From assembly GCA_026122225.1 (NCBI GenBank), contig JANEZZ010002762.1:1-64000 (forward strand): a stretch of DNA of 64,000 bases, given 5' to 3'. Source of the stretch: Heloderma charlesbogerti. Lineage: Eukaryota > Chordata > Lepidosauria > Squamata > Helodermatidae. Shown piece after piece: positions 1 through 11,909 of this stretch. Under the pieces are notes generated by a model. That model did no database searches and had not been told where the DNA came from. It saw only the letters and a list, made by a program, of their open reading frames with translations. Made by a program: the position numbers and the translations under genes. Numbering within the stretch: the first letter of the stretch is position 1; each line of letters begins with the position of its first letter.

Positions 1-741
1 CCATCCACACACCCCATTTGGAGGTCAACCATTGTTTTACTTCAGAGATTCATGAAAGACAGCCTCCCTCTTCCTCTTTTCTCTTCATAAGCAGGCTCTG
101 GCCTTCCATTGAAAGATGGCCAGCTGAAAATAGTGAGCCATTTTTCAAACATTTTCCAAAAATCCTTCTGTTATTGATGAGCTGCATGAACCAATGAACC
201 CTTTGTTCTGGCTCTCCGCTCAGCTTTATCTGCCTCATACCATTCCACGAGCTGCAAAGCGTGCATTTGCCAGAGAGAATCTCCATAAAAGTCTATTAGT
301 CGGGATGAGTAATGGTTTGACAAAACAAATCTCCGCGACCTCTCGTGTATCATCCTGGCAGGAATGAAGCCTGTGTGTCCATTTTTTGATTAAACATTTC
401 CAGTGCTCTGGAAGTTGGAAGGAGTAAACAGCTGTAGCCAAAGTGATTTTTGATCTCTCTGTTAGTCAACTGAATTTGTTGTCTGGATACGGAGGATGCT
501 CCTGTAATCGACACAAAACAGGGAGCCTTTCCTGGTATCAGCAAACAGAAACAACTGTTCTGGAAATGATGCGGAAAAGAGCAACCAAAATTATCAGGGG
601 GCTGAAGCTCCATCCCCTAGAAGGAAAAGCAACAGCGACTGGAGCTTTTTAGTTTTAAAGAAGTCAACTAAGGGGAGAGCAGGATAAATGTTTATAAGAT
701 TCTGTAAGGTATGGAGGAAGTGGCTAGATGTTTTTCTCCCT
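1..741. other. Intronic sequence without recognised feature
   Basis: No exon, conserved coding signal or clear interspersed repeat was recognised here. Short open frames on both strands lack similarity to any known family. It is presumably part of the CACNA1H intron upstream of 15094. Confidence 0.5.
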
Positions 742-1040
742 AAGAACATAAGGAGAGCCCTGCTGGATCAGAGCAACGGCCTCTCTAGTCCAGTATTCTG
801 TTCATACAGTGGCCAACCAGATGCCCAGGGGGAAGCCTGCAAGCAGGACATGTGCAAGAGCCCTCTCTCGCTGTTCCTTCCCAGCAACTGGTATTGAGAA
901 GCCTCTGATACTGTAGCCATCATTCATGATACTCTAGCCTTGATAGCCTTCTCCTCCATACATTTGTCTAATCCCCTTTAAAAGCCATCCAAGTTGGTGG
1001 CCATCGCTACATCTTATGGTAGCAAATTCTGTACTTTAAC
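742..1040 (-). repeat. CR1/L3-type LINE 3' fragment
   Basis: Reverse complement of the 3' part of a LINE that recurs many times here. Signature on this strand: aagaacataaggagagccct, then ctagtccagtattctgttca and a proline-rich-looking tail. It is clearly diverged, hence an old copy. Confidence 0.7.
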
Positions 1041-1124
1041 CAATGAGGGACAATTTTGCTTGGTCTGCATTTTTTAGAGAAGTGACCTAATTCGCACATC
1101 CCAGACTTAGATATGGGTCGGAAT

Positions 1125-1528
1125 TAGGGATGCTGGGGAAATTCAAGAGGGACTAAAATGAGCTGGGATTTCTAAGAATCCAACTGGCAGAATCCACGGC
1201 AGAGTGACCCCCTCAGGCCGTGCAGAGTCCATGGACTTTCAGATGTCTCTTTTACTTTCCCGAAATCTACACATATTTATTCGTAGGAAAGTACACACAT
1301 TTCTGCTGAGGAAAAGTTGAATGGAATGGGGGACAATACGCTAAGTGTTACATACTATGGTAAATTATGTAAATTCTTATGAAACCTCTTACATAATGAT
1401 TTACGTATTTTTCCGCATGACGAAAAAAATAAATTTGTATCCGTCTGTGAGCAGACAATGGAACGAAAGGCGCCTGACAATCCACGAAACACAGATGGGG
1501 TGGATTTCACACAGTCCGTCCATCCCTA
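1125..1528. mobile_element. hAT-like MITE, 404 bp, with degenerate 8-bp TSD
   Basis: Left end TAGGGATG, right end CATCCCTA. The flanking octamers are gtcggaat (1117-1124) and gttggaac (1529-1536), 6 of 8 identical with only C/T differences, as expected for an aged target-site duplication. No coding capacity. The same termini recur at 21668, 26398, 57842 and 58678. Confidence 0.7.
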
Positions 1529-1711
1529 GTTGGAACAGTTATCCTTAGGGCTGCACACTCCTGCAAATTTTGTGACGCCATTTTCAGCTCAAAATTCATA
1601 GGAAAGCTGCCTACAAAATGTATATTTTAGGGGAAGTTGCAATCAAAAGTATGTATCTTTGGGGAAATCATTACAAAATCCATATCTCAAGGGACATTGC
1701 ATATGAAAGTA

Positions 1712-1712
<1 letters not shown>

Positions 1713-1743
<31 letters not shown>

Positions 1744-1763
1744 CGCGTGCGCGTGTGCATGCA
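1713..1763. repeat. (TG)n/(CG)n microsatellite
   Basis: A run of TG dinucleotides passes into alternating CG and back into TG. Purine-pyrimidine alternation over about 50 bases could adopt Z-DNA. Confidence 0.9.
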
Positions 1764-1769
1764 TATATT

Positions 1770-3067
1770 AAACTTTAAAAACAATTTGTAGACTGAGGCT
1801 GAAATTCCCTAACATGTGCATTTTTGCATACATGTTTTGGGCCAAGAACTACATTGCAAATTTCAGAGAAGTGTGCAGCACTCTGAAGGATAAGCGTTCC
1901 AATCCACATATTAGGGTGCAAATGTGCAAATTAGGTCGGTTCACTTAAAAAATTGCAAACTGAACAAAATTCTCCAGTATCCCTATTCTGGTCAACAGTT
2001 CTAGGAAACAGGCAAAAGCAATCTTCTGTCTTTGGGAAGCAACACAAAAGCCAGAAGGGTGTCCTTGACTTCATCCTCCTGCCAGGGAATTAATTGGTAT
2101 ATCAGGCTCAGCAGAGAAGAACATCTCATACTGAAGAGTCCGCATTCAAGAGCCCACCCCACACACACACCTCCTAACCAAGTCTTTCCCTCTCTCCCCC
2201 ATTACTTTTGTTTGCTTTTAATTGTTATCCAGAGATCTAACTGACTCTTCTCCTGTGAGTCCATTTTGCTCCATGATTAAAGCCCGCCTTCCTTCCTTCC
2301 TCCTCTTCCTCCTTATCCATCTGTCTGATCAGGTGAGTGCCCTTGGAGGTATAATCCGTCTGATTGCCCCCATTTTCAAGAAAATAAGGCTTTAGGTTGC
2401 TGCGCTGCAGGTAGATTCATCTCATATAGCATCTCCTGATTCTTCCTTCCCGTTGGGGAAAGCTGGTAATTGATCTAATCTAGCCTGACATTTACGCCAC
2501 TTGAAATAAGATTGCATTTTGCTGAGTGAAGCGGAGAAGAGGGAAGAGCAGAGACCATGAAGCGTCACACTGGTGGAAGTCTAAGGCAAGCTGGGAGTGT
2601 AGGATTAACAAGGGGGGACCAGCCCCCAAGGAACAGCCCTTGCCACAGAGAGTTTCTCATGAAGTTAAAGGGAACCAGCAGATTAGCCAAGGAAATCAAG
2701 TTTGGGTGAAGTCAGACAAGCATATGCAAGACAATTGTACCTTTATCTTTCCCAGAGCAAGCTATAAAAAAAAATCACATCGTTGCAAGTCTCCTTCATG
2801 GTACTTCAAACTGGGGCAAAGCTAAATGTGGATGGACAGTATTGATTGGCTAGTAGCTGTGAGGTCAGCACTGCACCTGCTCCAGGGATCCTGGCTATCA
2901 TCCAGATATTAGATCACATTAGTGAAATGTGTTGTAGTTCTGTGTGCGTGTGCGTGAGTGTGTTTTAATATACTCGGGGCTGGTTTTTTAAGTGATGCTT
3001 AAGAGCTAACGCATCACTTCCCCTAACCATGTTATTGATTCAACTCCTCGCTGACATTACTAGCACT
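1770..3067. other. Intronic sequence, mostly unassigned
   Basis: Contains a CCTT/CCTC-rich patch near 2283-2315 and otherwise no recognisable repeat or exon. A 99-codon open frame at 2526-2825 has no family resemblance and looks like chance. Confidence 0.4.
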
Positions 3068-3071
3068 TTAA

Positions 3072-3513
3072 GGGAGCAATCCTATGGCTGCTAGTCAGTG
3101 GCTAGACAGCCATAGGACATGCTGGTTTCTGGGAACTGACCTCGGAGCCCACACTCTGAGGTCGGTTCCCAGAGAACCAACCTTCCCCCTCTTCCGCGCT
3201 GCCTCGCAGGCAGCACGGAATGGCCCTGCGCTTGGAAGAGGAGCATGGAGCGGTGAAAACGGGGCATTCTAGGGGGCGTTCCGAGGCGGGGAAGGTGGGA
3301 ATGCTGGTACGACACATCCTATGTGTTGCCCAGCAGCTGCTTCCACCTCTTTGCCTTCCTGTGGCTAGACAGCCAAAATTGGCTGTCTGGCCACAAATGC
3401 AGGGTGGCTGAAGCGCAGAGGGGATGATCCCCTCCGTGCTTCTCCTACCCTGCATTGGATAGGTGGTTGCCTCTGAGTTCGGAGGCAGCCGCCTGTCCCC
3501 ATAGGATTGTGCC
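3072..3513. mobile_element. piggyBac-like MITE (TTAA target)
   Basis: Left end gggagcaatcctatgg preceded by TTAA; right end ccataggattgtgcc followed by CTAA. The ends are inverted repeats of the family with AATCCTATG termini seen also at 17941 and 28767. The interior is G+C-rich and non-coding, with an inverted repeat of ggctagacagcc. The TTAA target is inferred mainly from the nested copy at 17941. Confidence 0.6.
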
Positions 3514-3519
3514 CTAAAT

Positions 3520-5940
3520 CCATTTAAACTATATCCTGCAATTGAAACAGGAGGTGGGATGAGGTGAGATGGAGCAAGGTGGAAGGGAGGGGAGGCCTTG
3601 CTAATCCTACCTGAGCCATTGCTCTAATTGCCTGTTGTTGTTGTTTTAAAAAAATGCTTTTCATTTAGAGATTGCTTTCTTAGTGATGAGAAAGCCCTGG
3701 GAATCTCATATGGAAGCCAGTAACACATTAGTTAAACAGATTAGTCATAGACGGGGAGGGGACTATGTAGTGAGTAAAGTAACAGGTTTAATCTGTGCTA
3801 CACACAGCCACGCATCAGTTCAAGTGTATAAACCATAAAGCTAAATGTCAACTGCAAAGTACAATGTTAGAGAGGCTGTGCTTTGGATGTCACACTGCAA
3901 TCTATTTATGCATCTTTCTGTCCCTCCCTCCCTCCCTTAAAACTGATTCCAGGGGTCAATAAGCAGCTCAAACAACAATTGGAGAGTTGTGTTGTGAATG
4001 TTCTGACTCATTTTCGTTGTGATCCCTCTGTGGTCAAGGGAGATGGTGCATTATAGTGTGTATTGCATCTTTTCTGGCCCCTTGGAAACAGATCCAAGGG
4101 CTGAGACAGTTTTTGGTCTGGAAACCTACAATGGTGTCCAGATCAGGCACATCAGCTTCCATTCTGATATCTCAGGGTTCAAGGTAAATGTCTCATTATG
4201 AACAAACTAGCCGAGAACTTTGAATGAGCTAGTTAAATGCAAAGTCTCAATTCACCGGGCAAAATGTCTCTGGATTTTGGGTGTTGTTATTGCATCACAA
4301 GTATGAATAAATATCATAAATATATGTGGTGCTTTACAGCATAACAGCACTTGTTTCACAAGCAAATCCTAAAGGTCCAGTTTTTTCATGTTGCCCCAAT
4401 GTTTACATTTTCCCCTCTCTATGCCCATATATATATAATATGGCTGCCAGGATAACCCACCGTGCATCTGAGGCGGTGGACTGTAGCCCACAAAAGCTTG
4501 TGCCACAATCACTTTTTAGTCTTTAAGGTGCCACAAGACACTTTTGAGTTCAGACAGTATGGCGGGGAGGACAAGGACACAGGGGGTTGCTCTTTTGGAT
4601 GTTAGCTACGCATCTCCTGTAACATTTAGTTCCACCCTCAGACACAGGAGTGATGTCTGATGCTGTGGTTGTCTTTTTTGAAAGTGTAATGTGAGAAGTG
4701 ATATTGGGGCCCTGTACACTAGGGCTGTGCACCTCTTTGGTCCAAAGTCGAAGCGGGCTGCTTCGGAGGTGACTCCACGTGATACAAGGTGGAGTAGAAT
4801 AGCAACAAGGCTCCCTGAAGTGAAGCAGCTTGTATACAAAGCACCTGGTCCAACTCAGTGATTCGTTCTGAGCAACCCAGACAGGCAGGTGGCGAAAGTA
4901 TCAACTTGAGAAAGTTCAGCGAGGGGTTGAGGAGGAGGGAGGGAGGGAAGGAGCTTTGGGAAATACAAACTCTAGTTGCCAAATCAGGGCTGAACGTAAC
5001 CCAGCAATCTCCAATCAGTGGCAGAGCCAGGCAGAACTCTAAAGGAGCTACCCAAGGTGCTTCGGAGTCGCCAGCTGCCACTGTTTAAATCGGCTGCGAT
5101 CTTGGCTGCCAAACCAGCAGCTCATTTCCGCACTGCAGTTTGCCGCTGCTGCTTCTCTGGTGTAGTCCGGGGCCCTCTGGGCTGCCCCGGGCCATGGGGC
5201 CCTGGAAGCCAGTGAGAGGAAAGACCCTTCCCTTCTCAAGGCCCTGAAGAGCCTCTGCCAGATTAGTACTCCTGGTGGGTCAAATTTGGGCCACAGTCCT
5301 TAGGTTTGAGGCCCTGTCAGAAGTTATATGCATAGTGCTGGCCATGCTCTGCGCCCTTTTGCACATGGGTATCTCTGCCACACTACAGACAGCCCTCGCC
5401 ATGTAAAAAACCCCAACAACAATTAAGAAAAATTCAGGGCCATGAACTCCTCCGGCTTCCATGAATTCCAGATGCCTTCGGCTGCCTCTCTGGCAGTTGC
5501 ATGCTTTTTATCTCAAACGAAACATGCGTTTTCTCCATTGCGCTTTGTTGTCACCATGACACCCCATCTCTCAGAACTTGGCTAATGTGATAATGACCTC
5601 TGGCTATTTCCTGGCTATTAACATGCTGTCTAACGAATGATCGAAATGGGAGAGGGGAAGCTATTTTCAGGCAGATGAATCACGTATGGAAATGGCCCCC
5701 TCTTCTTTTCGAGATCCATACAAGGAGGAAATAGGAGAGATTTGTATTCTCTGAGTAAGTAAGCTAGGATGCAGACCTACTGACATGGGTGTTATTACAT
5801 TGCTTCTCAGCCAGGTTTGCTTCTGTAGCTTATCTTAAGGCCAGTGTCTCGAATAACATCTGTCCAATGCTTGAGAGAGGATTCATAAAATCTGTTATAC
5901 ATGAAAGAAGTGCGAGTTTGCTTTAGGGTTCTGAACGATG
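3520..5940. other. Intronic sequence, mostly unassigned
   Basis: Includes a (CCCT)n patch near 3922-3937 and, from about 4719, sequence beginning tagggctgtgcacc that resembles one end of the hAT-like element at 24004. The matching other end and a target-site duplication were not found. No exon seen. Confidence 0.4.
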
Positions 5941-5944
5941 CCTT

Positions 5945-6000
5945 CTCAACATAAGAAGAGCCATGCTGGATTGGGCCAAAGGCTTCTCTACTCCAGCCTT
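5945..6000 (-). repeat. Short CR1/L3-type LINE fragment
   Basis: Reads acataagaagagccatgctg with ggattgggccaaaggc, the same 3' LINE end seen at 742 and elsewhere, cut short by a T-run and then L2 sequence. Confidence 0.55.
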
Positions 6001-6024
6001 TTTTTTTTCCACCATGGCCAACTA

Positions 6025-7470
6025 GAAAGTCTAGAAAGCTAAAATGCTAAAATGCCTGGGAAAACAAAAAGGTTTTCACCTGGCGCCGAAAGGAATACAA
6101 TGTACATGCCAGGCGAAGCCGGGGTGCCACAGCAGAAAAGGCCCTCCTCCTAGTAGCCACCCGCCTCACTTCCTTTGGCAGGAGCTCACAGAGGAGGGCC
6201 GCTGAGGATCATCTTAAGGTCTGGGCAGGCACATATGGAAGGAGGCGATCCTTCAGGTAACCTGGCCCCAAGCCGTTAAGGGCTTTGAATGTTAATACCA
6301 GCACTTTGAATCGGGCCCAGAAATGGACTGGCAGCCAGTACAGCTGGAAAATACCAGCGTAATATGAGCTCGCTGGCCAGACCCTGTTAACAATCTTGCT
6401 GCCCTATTTTGGACCAGCTGAAGTTTCCGGACCGTTTTCAAAGCCCCACGTATAACGCATTGCAGAAGTCCAGATGAGAAGTTATCAGAGCATGGATAAC
6501 TGTAGCTAGGCTTTCTCTGTCGAAATAAGGGTGTAGTTGGTATACCAGCCTGAGCTGACAGAAAGTGCTCTGTGCCACTGAGTTCACCTGTGCCTCAAGT
6601 GACAGTTCTGGATCTAGGAGCACCCCCAAACTATGAACGTGATACTTTAGGGGGAATGCAACCCCCTCCAGAACAGGTTGAATATCGCCGGGCAGACAAA
6701 CCACCCACTAACAGTACCTCCGTCTTGTCTGGATTGAGTTTCAGTTTATTGGCCCTCATCCAGTCCATTACCGTGCCAGGCACTGATTCAGAACAGCCAC
6801 TGCCTCACCTGGGTTTGATGAGAAAGAGAGGTAGAGCTGGGTGTCATCCGCATATTGATGGCACCTCAGCCCACACCTCCGGATTACCTCCCCCAGCGGT
6901 TTCATGTAGATGTTAAACAGCATGGGGGATAAAATAGAGCCCTGTGGAACCCCATGGCACAATTGCCATGGCACAGAGCAATAATCCCCCAGCACCACCT
7001 TCTGGAATCAGCCATCTAAGTAGGAGCGGAACCACTGCAGTGCAGTGCCTCCAACTCCCAGCCCACAAAACCTATCCAGAAGGATACCATGGTATCGAAA
7101 GCTGCTGAGATGCCCAGGAGAATCAACAGGGTCACACTCCCCCTGTCCCTCTCCCGGCAGAGGTCATCCCACAGGGCGACCAAGGCAGTTTCCGTTCCAA
7201 AACCAGGCCTGAAGCCCGATTGAAATGGATCTAGATAATCTGTTCCATTCAACAGTGCCTGGAGCTGTCCTACAACCACCCGCTCAAGCACCTTGCCCAG
7301 GAAGGGGATTTTGGCCACTGGCCTATAGTTGTTAACATCCTCCAGGTCCAGGTTAGGCTTTTCCAGGAGTGGTCTAAGTACCACCTCTTTTAAAGCGGCA
7401 GGCACCACTCCCTCTCTCAAGGAGGAATTTACAACCTCCTGGTATTGAGAGGCATACTGGCCGTGGTCCT
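6025..7470 (-). pseudogene. L2-clade LINE reverse transcriptase, degraded
   Basis: On the minus strand three open frames (7016-7420, 6768-6998, 6438-6704) together give an interrupted non-LTR reverse transcriptase. Recognisable blocks in order: [66 protein letters not shown], then the catalytic [13 protein letters not shown], and downstream LDPELSLEAQV and HLDFCNALYVGL. The [10 protein letters not shown] form and LDYCNALYVGL-type C-terminus point to the L2 clade rather than CR1 or L1. Frameshifts between blocks make it inactive. The 5' part (endonuclease) is missing, typical 5' truncation. Confidence 0.9.
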
Positions 7471-7640
7471 GGAGGGTAATATATAGCCATCTTGATTAAT
7501 AGCCAATAGTAATCTTACTCTCCATGAATATCTTGGGCAGAGGGCAATAGCACTCAATAGCAGTGTGCATGCTTAATTTTTTGTCACCAGCAAACAGACC
7601 CGGCTTCTCACAGGTTGGAAAAGCCCTTACTTTGATACAG

Positions 7641-7755
7641 GCTGAGAGATGGTGACCAGCCCAGGGTCACCCTCTGAGCTTCATGGCTGAGTAGGGATTT
7701 GGACCTGGGTCATCCCAGGCTTTGTCAAACACTCTCACGACGACACCACTCTGCC
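7641..7755 (-). repeat. tRNA-derived/MIR-like SINE fragment
   Basis: Contains gaccagcccagggtcaccct, tgagcttcatggctgagtag and ggatttggacctgggtc, matching the SINE body seen in full at 20340-20600. Old and diverged. Confidence 0.55.
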
Positions 7756-7759
7756 TTGC

Positions 7760-8510
7760 TCTGCTTTGCATACTGCAGGTGCCAGGTTCAGTCCCCAGCA
7801 TCTCCAGTGAAAAAAGGATATGTCCGAGTAGACAGGACTTGGCTAGGTGGACAAACAGCCTGGCTTGTTATGGGGCAGCTTCCTGAGCTATATGAGAACA
7901 TTTCTATTGAACACTCTCCCTTGGCCTGCACATCTCCCCTGGCTTCAAGCTGGATGGACTGCAAAGCTATGCGCTAAGCTAAATCTGCCCCTAGTGGCTG
8001 GGGATGTTCCTGCAGGCTCGAACCACATGGACATGTTTACATTAATTAAAATGAATGGATGTGTTTTAATGGGGTCTTTATCTGAATCTGCATGTCATGG
8101 TGTACTTCACGGCTTCCTTCCGTACTCTGTGCCCCCTTCAGGCTGAGCCTATGGAGGAAATGTTACGAAGCACTTGCCTGCAGACTTAGTTCATTCCAAT
8201 TAGTTGGTTACAGTTGTCTCTCCATCAGCATGGCTAGCTGCGGAATGCTGGGAGTTGTAGAGCTTTTTTGGTCTAACATGTGCAGGATTGCGCCCCTAGA
8301 AACTAAAGGGGGTGGTTCGGAGAATCTTAAGGGACCTCTACTAGCATGCGCCTTGTTGCTGCTGTTGTAACACTCATTTTGTGTATTCTGGCTGAAAAGT
8401 CAGTTAAAGAGTAAATAGGCTGATGGGAGGGAAGGTTAAACAAATTTTTTAAACATGGCATATTTTACAAGCAGTCCCTGATTATGGTTCTACACAGAGC
8501 TGTCACTGAG
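7760..8510. other. Intronic sequence with degraded repeat pieces
   Basis: A possible SINE remnant near 7770-7820 (tgccaggttcagtccccagc) and a piece of the piggyBac-like MITE family near 8245-8310 (gctgggagttgtagagc, aggattgcgcccctag). No exon recognised. A run of about 13 G ends the stretch at 8515-8527. Confidence 0.4.
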
Positions 8511-8529
8511 GTTTGGGGGGGGGGGGAAT

Positions 8530-10060
8530 TCTACCATGTGAGGAATTTTGAGGATCTCAGTATAGCCAAAAAATGGTCTCATTTATAGTCATAATTCCAC
8601 ACACCGCGACATGGTCCTCCACCTTTGCCTAAAATAAAATGTGCAGGAATTATATCTTCTCTTAGTATGTTTTAAAATTAAACTTATATATCATTATTAT
8701 AACGATCACATTTTTTCAAAACTGAACCATTGCACTTGTTTATATGGCAGAGTTCCACAAACAATAGCAATTTCGCATACCCTAGCAATTCTGTGACCAA
8801 GACGTCTGGTTGCTCTGGTCATACAAACATATTATCCACCCCAACTGCCCCCAAACCTCTTTAATTTCATGCTTCTTTTCTCCTCCATCCTGAAATCTGA
8901 TCAAACAAGTCAATTTACCATATATGCTGCAGATCAATCCTTTAAACCTCAGTTACCAGCCCCTCTGGAGATGACCACTTATATGCAAGCTCAATTCTTG
9001 CTATTATGATTGAATTGCTAAATTGTTCTCGAAACCTTTTGCCTACCTAATCTCATACATAGCTAAACACACTTTTTTTAAAAAAGGGTTTAGATGTAAA
9101 TCAAGTCCAGAGAAAATATCCTGGATGGTTTGTGACACTTTTCCTTAATAACCTTATTTTTAAATCTCCATCTATATGTAGTTGTCACCTATATTCAGTC
9201 TTGGATATCTCCAACCTTTGAATTATTTAAACTATTATTCATGTTATTTAATTTTGTCTTTGCACATTTTTATTGATTTTAAAAATTAAATTTCCCAAAG
9301 GAAAAAGAGATCAACAACAACATACTCAACACCCAACGTATACCAACCTTTCCTCTTCCTTATACTGACAAAACTGGGTTACCTATCATTATAATTTGTT
9401 CCAGAATTGTTTAAATCACTTCCACTGTCGCTCAAACTTAGCACCTTACTTAATTTTGCATGTGTCCTATGTCCAATGATCTAGTACTTTTTGAAACCAT
9501 TTCTGTGTCAATTGGTAGGAATGTTGAAAAAAATTTTCCTTACTTAACTTCCTACATTTGTCCTCTTATGCCATATCACTGCTCCACATATATTTTAATG
9601 CATTTGTCCTTTCCTGTGTGCTCTATTTGTAAGTCATTGATCGTAGACTACAGACCTTTGGACTTCGTCAGTGAAGACATAATCTTTTCTAACAGAGTTA
9701 AGGCTCTGTCTCCTCCAGATACCTTTTAAAATAAAATTCCTTCTCTGAAGTACCAGCAGAAAAACAACCTATTTCTACCCATTCTGTTAAAGATATCCTC
9801 AAACTGCAACGTTTGGGCTGTTTCTAATAGAAGCCCATTATCCCTGTAAAAACTAAATTGTTTCTAAATATTATCTAAAAGATACCTTCTTTCAAAATCC
9901 TCACTGTAAAAAATAGAAGTTAAAGGTTAGATTTCAAACCTTTGGCTACATTTTACTCTATCCCACGCTATTAATAACACATCATCACCCCATTACTAGG
10001 TTGGCTCCTTTTTTTCTCCTCCCTGACTTTTTAAAAACCATTTAAAGCCAAAGCAAAGCT
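8530..10060. other. A+T-rich block, possibly old LINE 3' sequence
   Basis: About 1.5 kb, much richer in A+T than its surroundings, with the motif tttttattgattttaaaaat near 9266 that resembles the minus-strand start of reptile L1-like 3' ends. No reverse-transcriptase motif was seen, so the assignment is weak. The 89-codon frame at 9460-9729 has no recognisable similarity. Confidence 0.35.
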
Positions 10061-10134
10061 ACTAAGAGCGTAATCCTATGCATATTTAGACAGAAGAAGG
10101 CCTTTAACATCCATTGGATTGTCTGTTGTTCTGT

Positions 10135-10238
10135 TGCAGCTAAAAGACCGAGCCCAGTTCAAATTTCACCTCTGCCATGAACTCAGTAGGTGGTTTTAGG
10201 CAAGTTGCTCTCTCTCAGCCTCATCTGTAATATGGGGC

Positions 10239-10275
<37 letters not shown>

Positions 10276-10370
10276 CTTACTGTACAGGATTGTTGTAATG
10301 ATTTCATGTAGGTGAATGTATGTGAAACACTTTGAAAGCTTGAAAGGGCTATGCAAATATAACGTATTAC
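10135..10370 (+). repeat. MIR-like CORE-SINE with (AAT)n expansion
   Basis: Order of blocks matches MIR: a tRNA-like part, gttcaaatttcacctctgcc, then the conserved core cctcatctgtaatatggggc, an (AAT)n run, attgttgtaatgatt and a 3' tail of the LINE2 type (gcaaatataacg). The AAT run at 10241-10273 grew inside the normally AT-rich spot of the element. Confidence 0.8.
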
Positions 10371-10377
10371 TATATAT

Positions 10378-10590
10378 CAGGCATGGGCAACTTTGGGGGT
10401 CCAGGGGCCATTTTCAGCTCCCCACACATGAGCTGCACTCCTGCCGATGCTGCCATGTTGCTGAGTGGCAGCAGGAAAAATTTCAGTGGTTTGTTGCTGA
10501 AACTTGGCAGCAAACTGCTACAAAGCAGCAAAATGGTCAAATTTAACTAGTGCAATGGTGGCAGCGGGAGCCATGTTGCCCACCCCGATA
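10378..10590. mobile_element. hAT-like MITE fragment
   Basis: Starts CAGGCATGGGCAACTTTGGG and ends GTTGCCCACCCCGA, approximate inverted termini of a Charlie-like hAT element. A flanking duplication is not clear, so the boundaries are approximate. Confidence 0.5.
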
Positions 10591-10602
10591 GATACGTAAA
10601 TA

Positions 10603-10614
10603 TAGATAGATGAT

Positions 10615-10651
<37 letters not shown>

Positions 10652-10674
10652 GATAGATAGATAGATAGATAGAT
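10603..10674. repeat. (GATA)n microsatellite
   Basis: About 18 repeats of GATA with two interruptions (gatgatta, gatgat). Such long GATA arrays are frequent in squamate genomes. Confidence 0.95.
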
Positions 10675-10919
10675 ACCACAAGTCAGCTATAATGCCAAGA
10701 ATGAATGACAGAACGTTCTGATGGCCATACCCATTCAGACATGACAATATTTCCTATAGAACAACCATCTAATCTGGCAATCCTTGAAACAAGAGGAAAC
10801 ATTTGGATTTATAGACTGGGTACATGGAAAGAGCACTTTCAATGGGGTTTTCTTAGAGCAGGGAAAATTGAGTATTATTTCTGAAAGTGAAAGAAAATTT
10901 ATTATCCAACATGTGGAAC

Positions 10920-11903
10920 TAGGGATGTACGAAAGTCACTTACCTTTTCGAAGGGTGACATTCGCGGTGGGGGGGAGGCGCTCCCCCCAAAATTTGTCCC
11001 TCCCCCCAAAATTCTGTCTGTCCGGCCAGCTCCGCTCCGCAGAGATTCCACAGAGCTGCCGGCCGGGGCCACCCGCAGCTGGATATGTGGCCGCTGGGCA
11101 GCCTGCAGGGACGCAAATGGCGGCTGCCGTAGCCGCCGCCATTTGTGTCCCTGTATTTTGCCGTGATAGGCATTGTAAATATTTACGTAGCCTATCGCGG
11201 CAAGCAAAAAAAAAAAACAGCAGACGCAAATGGCGGCAGCTATGGTGGCCACCATTTGCGTTCCCTTTTTTTTCGCCATTTTAGCCTATGTAAATATTTA
11301 CGTAGGCTATTACGGCGGAAAAAAAGGGGAACGCAAATGGTGTAGTAGGCGCCATTTGTGTTCCTTTTTCCCCCGCTGTTTTAGCCTACGTAAATATTTA
11401 TGTAGGCTATTACGGCGGGGGGGGGGAGGAACACAAATAGTGCCCACTACGCCATTTGCATTCCCTTTTTTTTTCGCCGTAATAGCCTACGTAAATATTT
11501 ACGTAGGTTAAGACGTTGAAAAAAAGGGAACGCAAATGGCGGCCACCGTAGCCGCCGCCATTTGCGTCCGCTGTTGTTGTTGTTTTGCTTGCCGTGATAG
11601 GCTACGTAAATACTTACGTAGCCTATCACGGCCTCCGCAGGGACGCAAATGGTGTCCCTGCATTAGCCGTGATAGGCTACATAATTATTTACATAGCCTA
11701 TCACGGCTATGAAGAGGAAGCGAATGGCGGCCGCAGATGCGGCCGCCATTCACAAGTCAGCGCAGACGGCAGCAGGTAAGTGCTCCGTTTCATGCACATT
11801 TCGTGGGGGGGCGGGGTCTTCGTTCTGCCACAGATGTCGGGGGGCTGAGTGCACTGGCATTCGGCCTCACCGAGATCCGTGGCAGAATTCTCTGACATCC
11901 CTA
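10920..11903. mobile_element. Foldback hAT-like element, copy 1 (984 bp)
   Basis: Termini TAGGGATGTAC and TGACATCCCTA. The interior (about 11107-11750) is a large imperfect palindrome centred near 11396, itself a chain of at least five short palindromes with the core TACGTAAATATTTACGTA, flanked by ATAGGC/GCCTAT. Between hairpins the tract ACGCAAATGGCGGC alternates with its complement. The subterminal regions are G+C-rich and carry outward-facing donor-like motifs (rc of cacttacctttt at the left, gcaggtaagtgc at the right). Flanking octamers tgtggaac and tgcagtag match at only 4 of 8 positions, so the duplication is uncertain here; copy 2 at 26398 settles the type. No transposase. Confidence 0.75.
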
Positions 11904-11909
11904 TGCAGT

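Noticed and set aside
8530..10060. L1 LINE
   Set aside because: A+T-rich with one L1-like 3' phrase but no ORF motif; kept only as an unassigned A+T-rich block.
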